Shown piece by piece: positions 47,106-55,498 of a DNA stretch of 64,000 nt (positions within the stretch are counted from its first letter, which is position 1; every line of letters starts with the position of its first letter). The notes below the pieces were generated by a model that saw only the letters and a list, made by a program, of their open reading frames with translations, was not told the origin of the DNA and did not search any database. This DNA is from NCEH01 sp002257205 (GTDB taxonomy: Bacteria > Pseudomonadota > Alphaproteobacteria > Rhizobiales > Xanthobacteraceae). The translations under genes were made by a program, and so were the position numbers. The DNA is taken from NCBI RefSeq assembly GCF_043195105.1, contig NZ_JBAFWO010000004.1, one strand, 5' to 3'.

Positions 47106-47669
47106 ATGGTCAGAAACATCCTTGACGGAGAGTCCCGCACAGCTACGGGTGCGCTGGTGCAAGCTGCGGCGAATTTGCAGAATATCGCAACCCAGGCGGT
47201 AGCCGTGAGAAACGCCCCCGCCATCCGGAATTTACTTCGCGTGCAGGCGGACGAGAGATTTTCCAGCGTCGGGACCAGGCGCGGTCATGAGGATGAGGAT
47301 GAGGATGAGGATGAGGCCGAGCCCACCCAGCCGGCTTTCCTGCCGGTCCCGGATGAGGCGGCGCGCCGACGAGAATATCATGCAGCCCGAGAGAAAATTC
47401 TAAGTACTATGAAAAAAACGCAAAAGGGAGTCATGGATGACGCAAGAAACGAAATTGGAACATGGCTGCCGATCGCGCTGAGATACGGTTATAATTTCAC
47501 GCATACCTGTGTTGTCGACGCGTTTATCTTCTTCCTTTTATCGGTCTCAACGTCAGGCTTCCTGGAAGAGCGTGAGGTGGGGGGAACGACCATGGGTAAT
47601 TCGCGGGCTGACTGGAGAGGAGGGGGGTTCATGGATATGAGCCAGATGAAAAAGCAGGGGTCGGGATGA
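47106..47669 (+). CDS. Unrecognised 187-aa protein with an acidic DE repeat
   Basis: I do not recognise this gene. It begins MVRNILDGESRTATGALVQA, continues with an Ala/Gln-rich helix (AANLQNIATQAVAVRNAPAI), then an acidic run (HEDEDEDEDEAEPT, residues about 62-75) encoded by GAGGAT hexamers. Near the C-terminus a single hydrophobic stretch (VVDAFIFFLLSV) may be a membrane segment. GAGAGAGGG five bases before the ATG is a good ribosome site. Codon use is less GC-biased than neighbours (AAA, AGA, TTA, ATA codons), which suggests recent acquisition. It sits alone between gene-free stretches. Confidence 0.6.
   Translation: MVRNILDGESRTATGALVQAAANLQNIATQAVAVRNAPAIRNLLRVQADERFSSVGTRRGHEDEDEDEDEAEPTQPAFLPVPDEAARRREYHAAREKILSTMKKTQKGVMDDARNEIGTWLPIALRYGYNFTHTCVVDAFIFFLLSVSTSGFLEEREVGGTTMGNSRADWRGGGFMDMSQMKKQGSG
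47289..47315 (+). repeat. GAGGAT hexanucleotide repeat within the 187-aa gene
   Basis: Four uninterrupted GAGGAT units plus GAG encode the alternating Glu-Asp run. Length changes by whole units would keep the frame, so this is a potential variable-number repeat. Confidence 0.75.
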
Positions 47670-47805
47670 TGAAACGGCGACGCGATCCGCCTCCCCTTCG
47701 CACCCGCCACCCTTTTGCATCAGCGGCTCGTCAAGCCACAGACACAATTGAAATCCGGGCGGTATCGCTCTGAAAAACACCCGGATCGCTTTATGGGAGC
47801 GCCCG

Positions 47806-48474
47806 TCAGCCTTTGCCGTGGCAGATGGGGAAGGCGAATTCCCCAGCCGCGTGAGCATGGGTGCCGTTGAGGCAGCAGGGCGGCACGAGCAAAAATCCCG
47901 CCACCAGCGCGCCCGCCGTCGCCTTGCCGAACAGGCCGCCGAGCCAGCCCTTGCCGGATTTTTCCACGCCTTCGGCGGGCGCCGCCGCGTCCGGCTCCGG
48001 CGTCGCGTCCGCGAGCGCGGGTTCGGCGGCCGGCGGCGGGGCGACCGCGGCGCCGAAATTGGTGAAGAATTCGCCCGCCAGCTTCTTCGCCGTGGCGTCG
48101 ATCAGCCGCGCGCCGAGCTGGGCCAGCTTGCCGCCCACATCCGCCTTCACCTCATAATGCAGCAGCGTGGCGTCGCCTTCCGGCTCCAGGCGCACCTTGG
48201 CGCTGCCCTTGGCATAGCCGGCAAGCCCGCCGGAGCCTTCGCCGGTGATGGTGTAGCCCTGTTCCGGCATGATGTCCGACAAGGTGACGGCGCCCTTGAA
48301 CGAGGCCTTCACCGGCCCCACCCGCAGCACCACCACGGCTTCCATCTGCGTGTCCGAGGTCTTCTCGATACTCTCGCAGCCGGGAATGCATTGCTTCAGC
48401 ACCTGCGGATCGTTCAGCGCCGCCCAGACGGCCGCCGGGCTGGCTTCGATGCGCTGTGAGCCGTTCATATCCAT
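47806..48474 (-). CDS. coxG: CoxG, membrane-anchored SRPBCC protein of CO dehydrogenase
   Basis: 222 aa. Residues 1-145 are the SRPBCC/CoxG domain (MDMNGSQRIEASPAAVWAAL, LNDPQVLKQCIPGCESIEK, GEGSGGLAGYAKGSAKVRLE, LGARLIDATAKKLAGEFFTN). An Ala/Pro linker (about 145-180) leads to a hydrophobic C-terminal segment (ATAGALVAGFLLVPPCC). In Oligotropha, CoxG anchors CO dehydrogenase to the inner face of the cytoplasmic membrane. Last gene of the cox cluster, 19 bp after coxF. Confidence 0.9.
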   Translation of the reverse strand: MDMNGSQRIEASPAAVWAALNDPQVLKQCIPGCESIEKTSDTQMEAVVVLRVGPVKASFKGAVTLSDIMPEQGYTITGEGSGGLAGYAKGSAKVRLEPEGDATLLHYEVKADVGGKLAQLGARLIDATAKKLAGEFFTNFGAAVAPPPAAEPALADATPEPDAAAPAEGVEKSGKGWLGGLFGKATAGALVAGFLLVPPCCLNGTHAHAAGEFAFPICHGKG

Positions 48475-48493
48475 GGCGATGGTCTCTCTTTTT

Positions 48494-49315
48494 CTAGGAA
48501 ACGGCGCCGCGCTGGTCGCGCCTGCGCACGAGCACCAGTTCGGCGAGGATGGAGAGCGCGATCTCCTCCGGCGTGATGGCGCCGAGATCGAGGCCCGCCG
48601 GGGCTTTCAGGGCGTCGAGCCGGGCTTGCGGAATGCCGGCGTCGCGCAATTTCTCGCTGAGCGTCTGCGCCTTGCGCCGCGAGCCCACGAAGGCCACATG
48701 GCGCGCCTCCAGGCCGAGCGCGGCGGTGAGGGCGGCAAGATCGCCCGCGCCCTGGGTGGAGACCACGACGAAGCGCGCCCCGCTGGCCGGCGGCGGCATA
48801 AAGCCGTCTGTCATATGGTCGGCGCCGGCGAATTTCGCATGGTCCGCGGCCGGCGCGGCGGCGGTGACGCTGAAGCCGAACTGCGGCGCCAGCGCCACCA
48901 GCGCCACCGCCACCGGAGATGCCCCCATCACCACCAGTTCCGGGCGCGGCAGCACGGGTTCCACGAAAATGTCCATGGTGCCCTTCGACGGGCACATGTT
49001 GGAGACGTAGCGCACCCCCTCGCGGGTCTCCCCGGCGTGCACGCCGAGATCTTCCAGCAGGTCTTCCGGCTGGATCGAGACCAAACGCGGTTGGCCGTCG
49101 GCGAGCGCCTCGCGGGCGGCCTTCAGCGTTGCCCCGCGCGCGCAGCCGCCGCCGATCCAGCCGGCGAGCACCGTGCCGTCGGGCAAAATCAGCGCCTTCG
49201 CCCCCGCCTTGGCGGCGGTGACGGAGACCGTGCGCACCACGGTGGCGAGGGCGAACGGCTGTTCCTTCTGCTTCATGCCGTCCATGAGCGCGAACATGTC
49301 GATGGGACTGGTCAT
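48494..49315 (-). CDS. coxF: CoxF, XdhC-family molybdenum-cofactor maturation protein
   Basis: 273 aa, cytosolic. N-terminal XdhC domain (MTSPIDMFALMDGMKQKEQP, VLAGWIGGGCARGATLKAAR, where the Cys lies in GGGCARG). C-terminal Rossmann part (ELVVMGASPVAVALVALAP and VAFVGSRRKAQTLSEKLRDA). XdhC proteins hold and modify the Mo cofactor before insertion into the large subunit; in the cox locus this position is coxF, thought to help build the CuSMoO2 centre. The start MTSPIDMF at 49315 is preferred over an upstream ATG at 49333. It follows coxE by 14 bp. Confidence 0.88.
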   Translation of the reverse strand: MTSPIDMFALMDGMKQKEQPFALATVVRTVSVTAAKAGAKALILPDGTVLAGWIGGGCARGATLKAAREALADGQPRLVSIQPEDLLEDLGVHAGETREGVRYVSNMCPSKGTMDIFVEPVLPRPELVVMGASPVAVALVALAPQFGFSVTAAAPAADHAKFAGADHMTDGFMPPPASGARFVVVSTQGAGDLAALTAALGLEARHVAFVGSRRKAQTLSEKLRDAGIPQARLDALKAPAGLDLGAITPEEIALSILAELVLVRRRDQRGAVS

Positions 49316-49329
49316 GGCGCCTCCTCCCG

Positions 49330-50535
49330 TCATAGCCGGGCAAGATAGGGTTCGAGAGCTTCCAGGCTCTCCAGATTGTGGGCCGGCGCGAACAGGTCCA
49401 CGAACGGCAGCGCCGCCTTCATCCCGGCGGCCTCCGGGGCATAATCGCGCCAGCCGATCATGGGATTAAGCCATACGATGCGGCGGCAGCGGCGATGCAG
49501 CGCCGCCATCTCGCGCGCCAGCAGCGCGGGTTCGCCGGTGTCGTAGCCGTCGGAGACAATCAGCACGGCGGTGCGCGAATGGAGCGTGCGCGCGGCGTGC
49601 CAGCGGTTGAAGGTGGCGAGGCTCTCGCCGATGCGCGTGCCGCCGCCCACCCCCTGGGCCATGAGGCCGAGCCGGTCCATGGCGCGCTGCGGGTCCTTCT
49701 CCTTCACCGCGTCGGTCACGTCGATCAGGCGGGTGTGGAACACGAAGGCGGCGGCCTGGCGGAAGCTCTCCAGCGCGCCGTGGATGAAGCGCACGAACAC
49801 CGCCACATAGGGGCTCATGGAGCCGGAAGCATCCAGCAGGATCACCAGCTTCAGTGGCTTCGTGCGGCGGCGGCGATGCACCAGTTCAACCGGCACGCCA
49901 CCCCGCGCGACCGAGCGATGGAGCGTGCGCCGCAAATCCAGCCGGGCGCCGGTGCGGGCGGCGCGGGCGCGGCGGGTGAGGCGGGCCCGCATGGCCTTGG
50001 CGAGGCGCTGGGCCAGCGCATAGGCGCGCTCTAGCTCCTGCGGGTCGGCGACGTGGCGGAAGTCGGTGGTCTCCAGCCGCTCGGCCCGCGAAGCGCCGGC
50101 GCGGCGTTGCGCGGCGCCTTCGTCCGCGCCCGTATCGCTCCCCGGCACGCGGTCCACCCGGCTCACCGGCCCGGTTCCGCCGGCTTCGGGTGCATCCGCG
50201 CCGGGGCGCAGCGGCAAGGCGGTGGGGGTGCGGCGCTGGTCCGCCAGGCGCACGCTCGCCCGCAAATGCTTCTCGAACCAGAAGGCGTCGAACAGAGCGT
50301 CGAATTTCTCCCAATCCGAGCGGCGCGAGGCGAACAGGGCGCGCAATGCGGCGCGCAGCCGTGTCTTGTCGGCAAGGCCGGGCGCGGCCAGCACGCGCAG
50401 CGCATCGGCGCTTTCCGCAAGGCCGGTGGCGAAGCCGTTGTCGCGCAGCGCCCGCACGAACCCGGCGAGCCGCGCGCGCACGCTCTCGCCCGCCGGGTTC
50501 GGCTCGGGACGGAAAGACGGGGCGGGCGCGGGCAT
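49330..50535 (-). CDS. coxE: CoxE, von Willebrand factor A domain protein
   Basis: 401 aa, cytosolic. The C-terminal VWA domain has the MIDAS motif LVILLDASGSMSPYVAVFVR (DxSxS) and the late motif VLIVSDGYDTGEPALLAREM. The N-terminal half is helical (ALRALFASRRSDWEKFDALF). CoxD and CoxE are a AAA+/VWA pair needed to insert sulfur and copper into the CO dehydrogenase active site. The start overlaps the stop of coxD by one base (TGATG). An open frame runs further upstream, but it is a shadow of coxD. Confidence 0.92.
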   Translation of the reverse strand: MPAPAPSFRPEPNPAGESVRARLAGFVRALRDNGFATGLAESADALRVLAAPGLADKTRLRAALRALFASRRSDWEKFDALFDAFWFEKHLRASVRLADQRRTPTALPLRPGADAPEAGGTGPVSRVDRVPGSDTGADEGAAQRRAGASRAERLETTDFRHVADPQELERAYALAQRLAKAMRARLTRRARAARTGARLDLRRTLHRSVARGGVPVELVHRRRRTKPLKLVILLDASGSMSPYVAVFVRFIHGALESFRQAAAFVFHTRLIDVTDAVKEKDPQRAMDRLGLMAQGVGGGTRIGESLATFNRWHAARTLHSRTAVLIVSDGYDTGEPALLAREMAALHRRCRRIVWLNPMIGWRDYAPEAAGMKAALPFVDLFAPAHNLESLEALEPYLARL

Positions 50536-51413
50536 CAGGCCACCTGTTCCAGCAGGCGCGAGACCACTTCGCGCGGTAAAGCGCAGCGGTCTTCGTGGGT
50601 CTTCAGCAAGGTGATGAGCAGGTCGTAGACGCTTTCCGGATCGTGCCGCAGGTCTTTCAGCCCGATACCGGTGAGGGCGGCGGCAAAATCCAGGCTCTCG
50701 GCGACGCCCGGCACCTTGCGCAGGTCTTCCCGCCGCACATCGCGCACGAAGCGCGCCACCTGGAGCGCCAGCGCCGCGTCGATGTCCGCCACGCGGGCTT
50801 TCAGGATGGCGGCTTCGCGGTCCACTTCCGGGAAATCCACGAAATGATAGAGGCAGCGGCGGCGCAGCGCGTCGGAGAGTTCGCGCGTGCCGTTGGAGGT
50901 GAGCACCACGCGCGGAATGGAACGCGCCGTCACGGTGCCGAGTTCGGGAATGGTCACCTGGAAATCGGAGAGGATTTCCAGCAGGAAGGCTTCGAACTCC
51001 TCGTCCGCCCGGTCCACCTCGTCGATCAGCAGGACGGCGGGCGTGATGGAGCGGATCGCCGCGAGCAGCGGGCGCTCCAGCAGATAGTCCTGCGAGAAAA
51101 TCTCCGCCTCCACCGCGCGCGGGCTCTCGCCGCTGCCCTCGCGGGCTTTCAGCGCGAGGATCTGGCGCTGGTAGTTCCATTCATAGAGGGCGGCGTTCTG
51201 GTCCAGGCCCTCATAGCATTGCAGGCGGATCAGCGGCGCGCCGTGCACTTTTGCGAGCGCCTGCGCCACCGCCGTCTTGCCCACCCCGGCCGCGCCTTCC
51301 AGCAGCAGCGGACGGTGCAGCAGGTCCATCAGGTAGAGCGCGGTCGCAAGGTCGCGGTCGGCGAGATAGCCGGCCTCGGCGAGGCGCTGCGCGATGATGT
51401 CCCGGTCGCTCAT
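50535..51413 (-). CDS. coxD: CoxD, MoxR-type AAA+ ATPase
   Basis: 292 aa, cytosolic. Walker A LLLEGAAGVGKTAVAQALAK (about residues 37-56), Walker B PAVLLIDEVDRADEEFEAFL, sensor region IPRVVLTSNGTRELSDALRR with the arginine finger RRRCLYHFVDFP. It belongs to the MoxR group that acts with VWA proteins; in the cox system it is a chaperone for maturation of the bimetallic centre. It follows coxL by 56 bp. The start MSDRDIIAQRLAEAGYL is preferred; upstream in-frame residues come from the coxL end in another phase. Confidence 0.93.
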   Translation of the reverse strand: MSDRDIIAQRLAEAGYLADRDLATALYLMDLLHRPLLLEGAAGVGKTAVAQALAKVHGAPLIRLQCYEGLDQNAALYEWNYQRQILALKAREGSGESPRAVEAEIFSQDYLLERPLLAAIRSITPAVLLIDEVDRADEEFEAFLLEILSDFQVTIPELGTVTARSIPRVVLTSNGTRELSDALRRRCLYHFVDFPEVDREAAILKARVADIDAALALQVARFVRDVRREDLRKVPGVAESLDFAAALTGIGLKDLRHDPESVYDLLITLLKTHEDRCALPREVVSRLLEQVA

Positions 51414-51469
51414 ATTTGCTTCGCCATTGAAAAAGAAGGGAGGGCGCACAGGCGCCCTCCCTGGAGGAA

Positions 51470-53914
51470 TCAGGCGGCGGCGGCGGCGGCGGGGCGCGCG
51501 TGCAGGCCGAGCTTTTCCGCGGTTTCCCACATGCGCCAGGCATCGTGCGGCATGTTGATATGGGTGGTGCCGAGGAAGGAGAAAGCGTCGTTCACCGCAT
51601 TGGAGAAGCACGGCACGCCGCCCACATGCGGGCTCTCGCCCACGCCCTTCGCGCCGATGGGATGATGCGGCGAGGGGGTCTCGGTAAAATCGGTCTCCCA
51701 ATGGGGCGTTTCCACCGCCGTGGGCAGGAAGAAGTCCATGAAGGACGCCCCCATCACATTGCCCATGGCATCGTAGCGGATCTCCTGGCCCATGGAGACC
51801 GCGAACGCCTCGGTGAGCCCGCCATGGACCTGCCCCTCGATGATCATGGGATTGATGCGCGTGCCGCAATCATCCAGGGCGTAGAAGCGGCGCACCTTGA
51901 ACACGCCGGTGTCCACGTCGATGTCCATGACGCAGAAATAGGCGCCGAACGGATAGGTCATGTTGGGCGGATCGTAATAATTCACCGCCTCCAGCCCCGG
52001 TTCCAGATTGGGGATCGGCTGGTTGTAGGAGGCCCAGGCGATCTCCTTCATGCTCTTGCGCTTCTCCGGCAGGCCCTTGACCTGGAAAGCATCCACGTCC
52101 CATTCGAGATCGTTGTGATGCACTTCCAGAAGGTGCGCGGCGATCATCTGCGCCTTCGCCCGGATCTTGCGTGCGGCCATGGCCGTGGCGGCGCCCGCCG
52201 TGGGGGTGGAGCGCGAGCCGTACGTGCCGAGGCCGTAGGGCGCGGTATCGGTATTGCCCTCCTCGATCATGATGTCGTCGGCGGGGATGCCGAGTTCGGT
52301 CGCGAGGATCTGGGCATACGTGGTCTCATGCCCCTGGCCCTGGCTCTTGGTGCCCATGCGGGCGATCACCGAGCCGGTGGGGTGAATGCGGATCTCGCAA
52401 CTGTCGAACATGCCGATGCCGAGGATGTCGCAATTCTTGGACGGTCCGGCGCCGACGATTTCGGTGAAGAAGGAGACGCCGATGCCCATGATCTCGCGGG
52501 TTTCCCCGCGCTTGAACGCTTCGCGCTTCGCCGCCTGTTCTGTGCGCAGGCCGCGATAATCCACCGCGTTCATCGCCTTTTCCATGGCGAAATGGTAATC
52601 GCCGGAATCATATTCCCAGCCGAGCGCGGCGTGATACGGGAATTGATCGCGGCGGATGAAGTTCTTCACCCGCAGGTCGGCGCTGTCCATGCCGAGCTTC
52701 TGCGCCAGCACTTCCACCGCCCGCTCGATGGCATAGACCGCTTCCGTCACCCGGAACGAGCAGCGATAGGCCACCCCGCCCGACGCCTTGTTGGTATAGA
52801 CCCCGTCCACCTCCAGATGCGCCACCGGGATGTCATAGGAGCCGGTGCAGATGTTCATGAAGCCCGCTGGCCATTTGGACGGGTCGGCGCAGGCGTCGAA
52901 CGCGCCATGGTCGGCCAGCACATAGCAGCGCATGGCGAGGATCTTGCCGTCCTGCGTCGCGGCAAGTTCCGTGGTCATGTGATAGTCGCGGGCGAACGAG
53001 GTGGTGGAGAGATTCTCCATCCGGTCCTCGACCCATTTTACCGGCTTGCCGAGCACGATGGAGCCCACCACCGCGCAGACATAGCCGGCATAGGCGCCGA
53101 CCTTATTGCCGAAGCCGCCGCCGATGTCGGGCGCGATCACGTGGATCTTGTGCTCCGGCAGGCCCGAGATGAGCGACACCACGGTGCGGATGACGTGCGG
53201 CGCCTGGAAGGTGCCGTAGAGCGTCAGCTCGCCCTTGATCTTGTCCATGGAGGCGAGCGCCTGGCAGGTTTCCAGGGGCGAAGGATGGGTGCGGTGATAA
53301 TAGAAGGTCTCCTTCACCGTCACCGGCGCCGAGGCGAAGGCTTCGTCCGTGCCGTCCTTCTCGCCCACCTGCCAGTTGAAGATGTGGTTCGCATGGCGGC
53401 GCGGCCCGTGGGCGCCCACCATTTTGTCTTGAATGTCCTCGCGCAGGATGGGCGCGTCGGGCAGCAGGGCCTTGGACGGGTCCACCAGGACCGGCAGTTC
53501 CTCATATTCGCAGTCGATCAGCTCGATGGCGTCGGCGGCGATATAGCGGTCGTCGGCGATGACGAAGGCGACTTCCTGGTTCTGGAACAGCACCTTCTCG
53601 TCCGCCAGCACGGCCTGCACGTCGCCCGCCAGCGTCGGCATGTAATGCAGGTTCAGCGGCTTGAGATCGGCGGCGGTGAGCACCGCGCGCACGCCGGGCA
53701 GGGCTTTGGCGCGGGAGGTGTCGAGTTTCTTGATTCGGGCGTGGGGATAAGGCGAGCGGTAGAAATCGCCGAACAGCATGCCCGGCAATTTGATGTCGTC
53801 GACATAATTGCCGCGGCCTTGCGTGAAGCGAATGTCCTCCACCCGCTTGCGCTTGCAGCCCATGCCCTGGAGGCGCGCCTCGCGCTCCGCCTTGGTGGGG
53901 GTCTGGTCGTTCAT
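51470..53914 (-). CDS. coxL: Aerobic CO dehydrogenase large (molybdenum) subunit, form I
   Basis: 814 aa, cytosolic/membrane-associated. Oxidises CO + H2O to CO2, electrons going to quinone. The active-site loop VAYRCSFRVTEA has the diagnostic form I motif AYxCSFR; Cys385 would bind the copper of the Cu-S-Mo centre. Mo-cofactor motifs: IGGGFGNKVGAYAG, TKSQGQGHETTYAQI, and the base glutamate in PIGAKGVGESPHVGG. A form II enzyme would have AYRGAGR instead. It overlaps coxS by 4 bp. In Oligotropha the order coxM-S-L-D-E-F-G is the same. Confidence 0.97.
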   Translation of the reverse strand: MNDQTPTKAEREARLQGMGCKRKRVEDIRFTQGRGNYVDDIKLPGMLFGDFYRSPYPHARIKKLDTSRAKALPGVRAVLTAADLKPLNLHYMPTLAGDVQAVLADEKVLFQNQEVAFVIADDRYIAADAIELIDCEYEELPVLVDPSKALLPDAPILREDIQDKMVGAHGPRRHANHIFNWQVGEKDGTDEAFASAPVTVKETFYYHRTHPSPLETCQALASMDKIKGELTLYGTFQAPHVIRTVVSLISGLPEHKIHVIAPDIGGGFGNKVGAYAGYVCAVVGSIVLGKPVKWVEDRMENLSTTSFARDYHMTTELAATQDGKILAMRCYVLADHGAFDACADPSKWPAGFMNICTGSYDIPVAHLEVDGVYTNKASGGVAYRCSFRVTEAVYAIERAVEVLAQKLGMDSADLRVKNFIRRDQFPYHAALGWEYDSGDYHFAMEKAMNAVDYRGLRTEQAAKREAFKRGETREIMGIGVSFFTEIVGAGPSKNCDILGIGMFDSCEIRIHPTGSVIARMGTKSQGQGHETTYAQILATELGIPADDIMIEEGNTDTAPYGLGTYGSRSTPTAGAATAMAARKIRAKAQMIAAHLLEVHHNDLEWDVDAFQVKGLPEKRKSMKEIAWASYNQPIPNLEPGLEAVNYYDPPNMTYPFGAYFCVMDIDVDTGVFKVRRFYALDDCGTRINPMIIEGQVHGGLTEAFAVSMGQEIRYDAMGNVMGASFMDFFLPTAVETPHWETDFTETPSPHHPIGAKGVGESPHVGGVPCFSNAVNDAFSFLGTTHINMPHDAWRMWETAEKLGLHARPAAAAAA

Positions 53915-54411
53915 TCCGCAGCCTCCTGGAACGGCACGCCATTGATCTTGGCGGCGGCGTATTGGATCGCCTTGACGATGTTCTGGTAGCCGGTGCAGCG
54001 GCACATGTTGCCGGCGATGCCGAAGCGGATTTCTTCTTCGCTCGGGTCCGGATTTTCCAGCAGCAGGCGATGGGCGCGCAGGATCATGCCGGGGGTGCAG
54101 AAGCCGCATTGCAGCCCGTGCATCATGCGGAAGCCTTCCTGCAAGGCGTGCAGCGTGCCGTCGGGCGCCGCCATGCCCTCGATGGTGGTGATGCTGGCGC
54201 CTTCGGCCTGGACCGCGAACAGGGTGCAGCTTTTCACCGACATGCCGTCGAGATCCACCGTGCAGGCCCCGCAATGGGAGGTGTCGCAGCCGATATGGGC
54301 GCCGGTGAGCAGGAGATTTTCGCGGATGAAATGGATGAGCAGCGTGCGCGGCTCGACGAGCCCTTCGACCGCATCGCCGTTCACCGTCATGGAGACGTGA
54401 ACCTTCGCCAT
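53911..54411 (-). CDS. coxS: CO dehydrogenase small (2x[2Fe-2S]) subunit
   Basis: 166 aa, cytosolic. Plant-type [2Fe-2S] site GCDTSHCGACTVDLDGMSVK with a fourth Cys downstream (SCTLFAVQ), then C-terminal cluster HGLQCGFCTPGMILRA and IAGNMCRCTGYQNIV. It relays electrons from Mo to FAD. Starts 27 bp after coxM and overlaps coxL by 4 bp (ATGA), so it is translationally coupled. Confidence 0.96.
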   Translation of the reverse strand: MAKVHVSMTVNGDAVEGLVEPRTLLIHFIRENLLLTGAHIGCDTSHCGACTVDLDGMSVKSCTLFAVQAEGASITTIEGMAAPDGTLHALQEGFRMMHGLQCGFCTPGMILRAHRLLLENPDPSEEEIRFGIAGNMCRCTGYQNIVKAIQYAAAKINGVPFQEAAE

Positions 54412-54438
54412 TTTTGGTTTCCTCGCGGACTTGAGGGA

Positions 54439-55305
54439 TCAGCCGGCAGCGCGGGCGAGCGCCCGCGCCAGGGCGCGTTCGAGCATGATGCCGGCCATCT
54501 TGGTGCGGTAGGCGGCGGTGCCGCGTCCGTCGGTCGCCGGTTCGGTGATGGCCTCGGCGGCGGCGATGGCGCGGGCGATGCTCGCCGCGTCCGCGCTGGT
54601 GCCGGTGAGGATGTGCGCGGCTTCTTCCGCCAGCAGCGGGGTATCGCCTACGTTTGTGAGCGCGATGGCGCAGGTCGCGACGCGCCCGTCCGCCCTGGTC
54701 AGGACCACGGCCGCCGCGGCGGTAGCATAATCGCCGATCTTGCGCTTCAGCTTCTCATAGGCCGCGCCATGGCCTTGCGGCGGCACGGGAATGGAGATTG
54801 CGGCGAGCATCTCGCCCGGCTCAAGGGCGGTGAAATAGGCGCCCTGATAGAATGCGCGGGCGGCGACCTCGCGCGCGCCTTTCTCTCCCGCCAGCTGATA
54901 GGTGGCGTCGAGCGCCATCATCACCGCCGGCATGTCGTTGCCGGGATCGCCATTGGCGACATTCCCGCCGAGCGTGCCCACATAGCGCACCTGCGGATCG
55001 GCGATCAGCAGCGCGGTTTCCTTGAGGATCGGCAGGGCGGTGGAAAGGTCGGGGGAGGCGATCAGCTCGGCCTGGGTGGTCATGGCGCCGATGAGCACGC
55101 GCCCGCCCTCGTGGCGGATGCCCTTCAGGTCGGCGATGCCGGCGAGGTCCACCAGATGCTCCGGCGTCGCCATGCGCAGCTTCATCATGGGGATCAGGCT
55201 GTGGCCACCGGCCAGTGGGCGGGCATCCTCGCCGAGCCGCGCCAGCAGCGCGACCGCCTCCGGCAGGCTTTTCGGCCGGTGATATTCGAAGCGACCGGGA
55301 ATCAT
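54439..55305 (-). CDS. coxM: CO dehydrogenase medium (FAD) subunit
   Basis: 288 aa, cytosolic. FAD-binding loops LAGGHSLIPMMKLRMATP and YVGTLGGNVANGDPGNDMPA are the two signature motifs of this family. The start is MIPGRFEYHRPKSLPEAVAL at 55305, preceded by GAGG. First structural gene of the M-S-L operon; the promoter must lie in 55306-55498, the gap to coxC. Confidence 0.95.
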   Translation of the reverse strand: MIPGRFEYHRPKSLPEAVALLARLGEDARPLAGGHSLIPMMKLRMATPEHLVDLAGIADLKGIRHEGGRVLIGAMTTQAELIASPDLSTALPILKETALLIADPQVRYVGTLGGNVANGDPGNDMPAVMMALDATYQLAGEKGAREVAARAFYQGAYFTALEPGEMLAAISIPVPPQGHGAAYEKLKRKIGDYATAAAAVVLTRADGRVATCAIALTNVGDTPLLAEEAAHILTGTSADAASIARAIAAAEAITEPATDGRGTAAYRTKMAGIMLERALARALARAAG

Positions 55306-55498
55306 GGCGTCTTCCCCTCTGGACAGACAGGTCAATCGACTTGGTCTTGTTCCAAAGAGGCTCGCTGCTCTCGCGCCGCAGCAACAAGAGCAAAGGAATC
55401 AACGGCTTCGCACGGTCATGAAGCGCGGCTGTTGGCGCACGAAATGCGCCAGCACTGCTGACGCTTCTGCATGAAGTGCGGCCGTGCTGCTGACCCTT

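Noticed and set aside
51500..53989. About 830-codon open frame antisense to coxL
   Set aside because: Same reasoning: coxL is certain on the other strand, and the antisense translation is low-complexity His/Arg/Asp/Gly.
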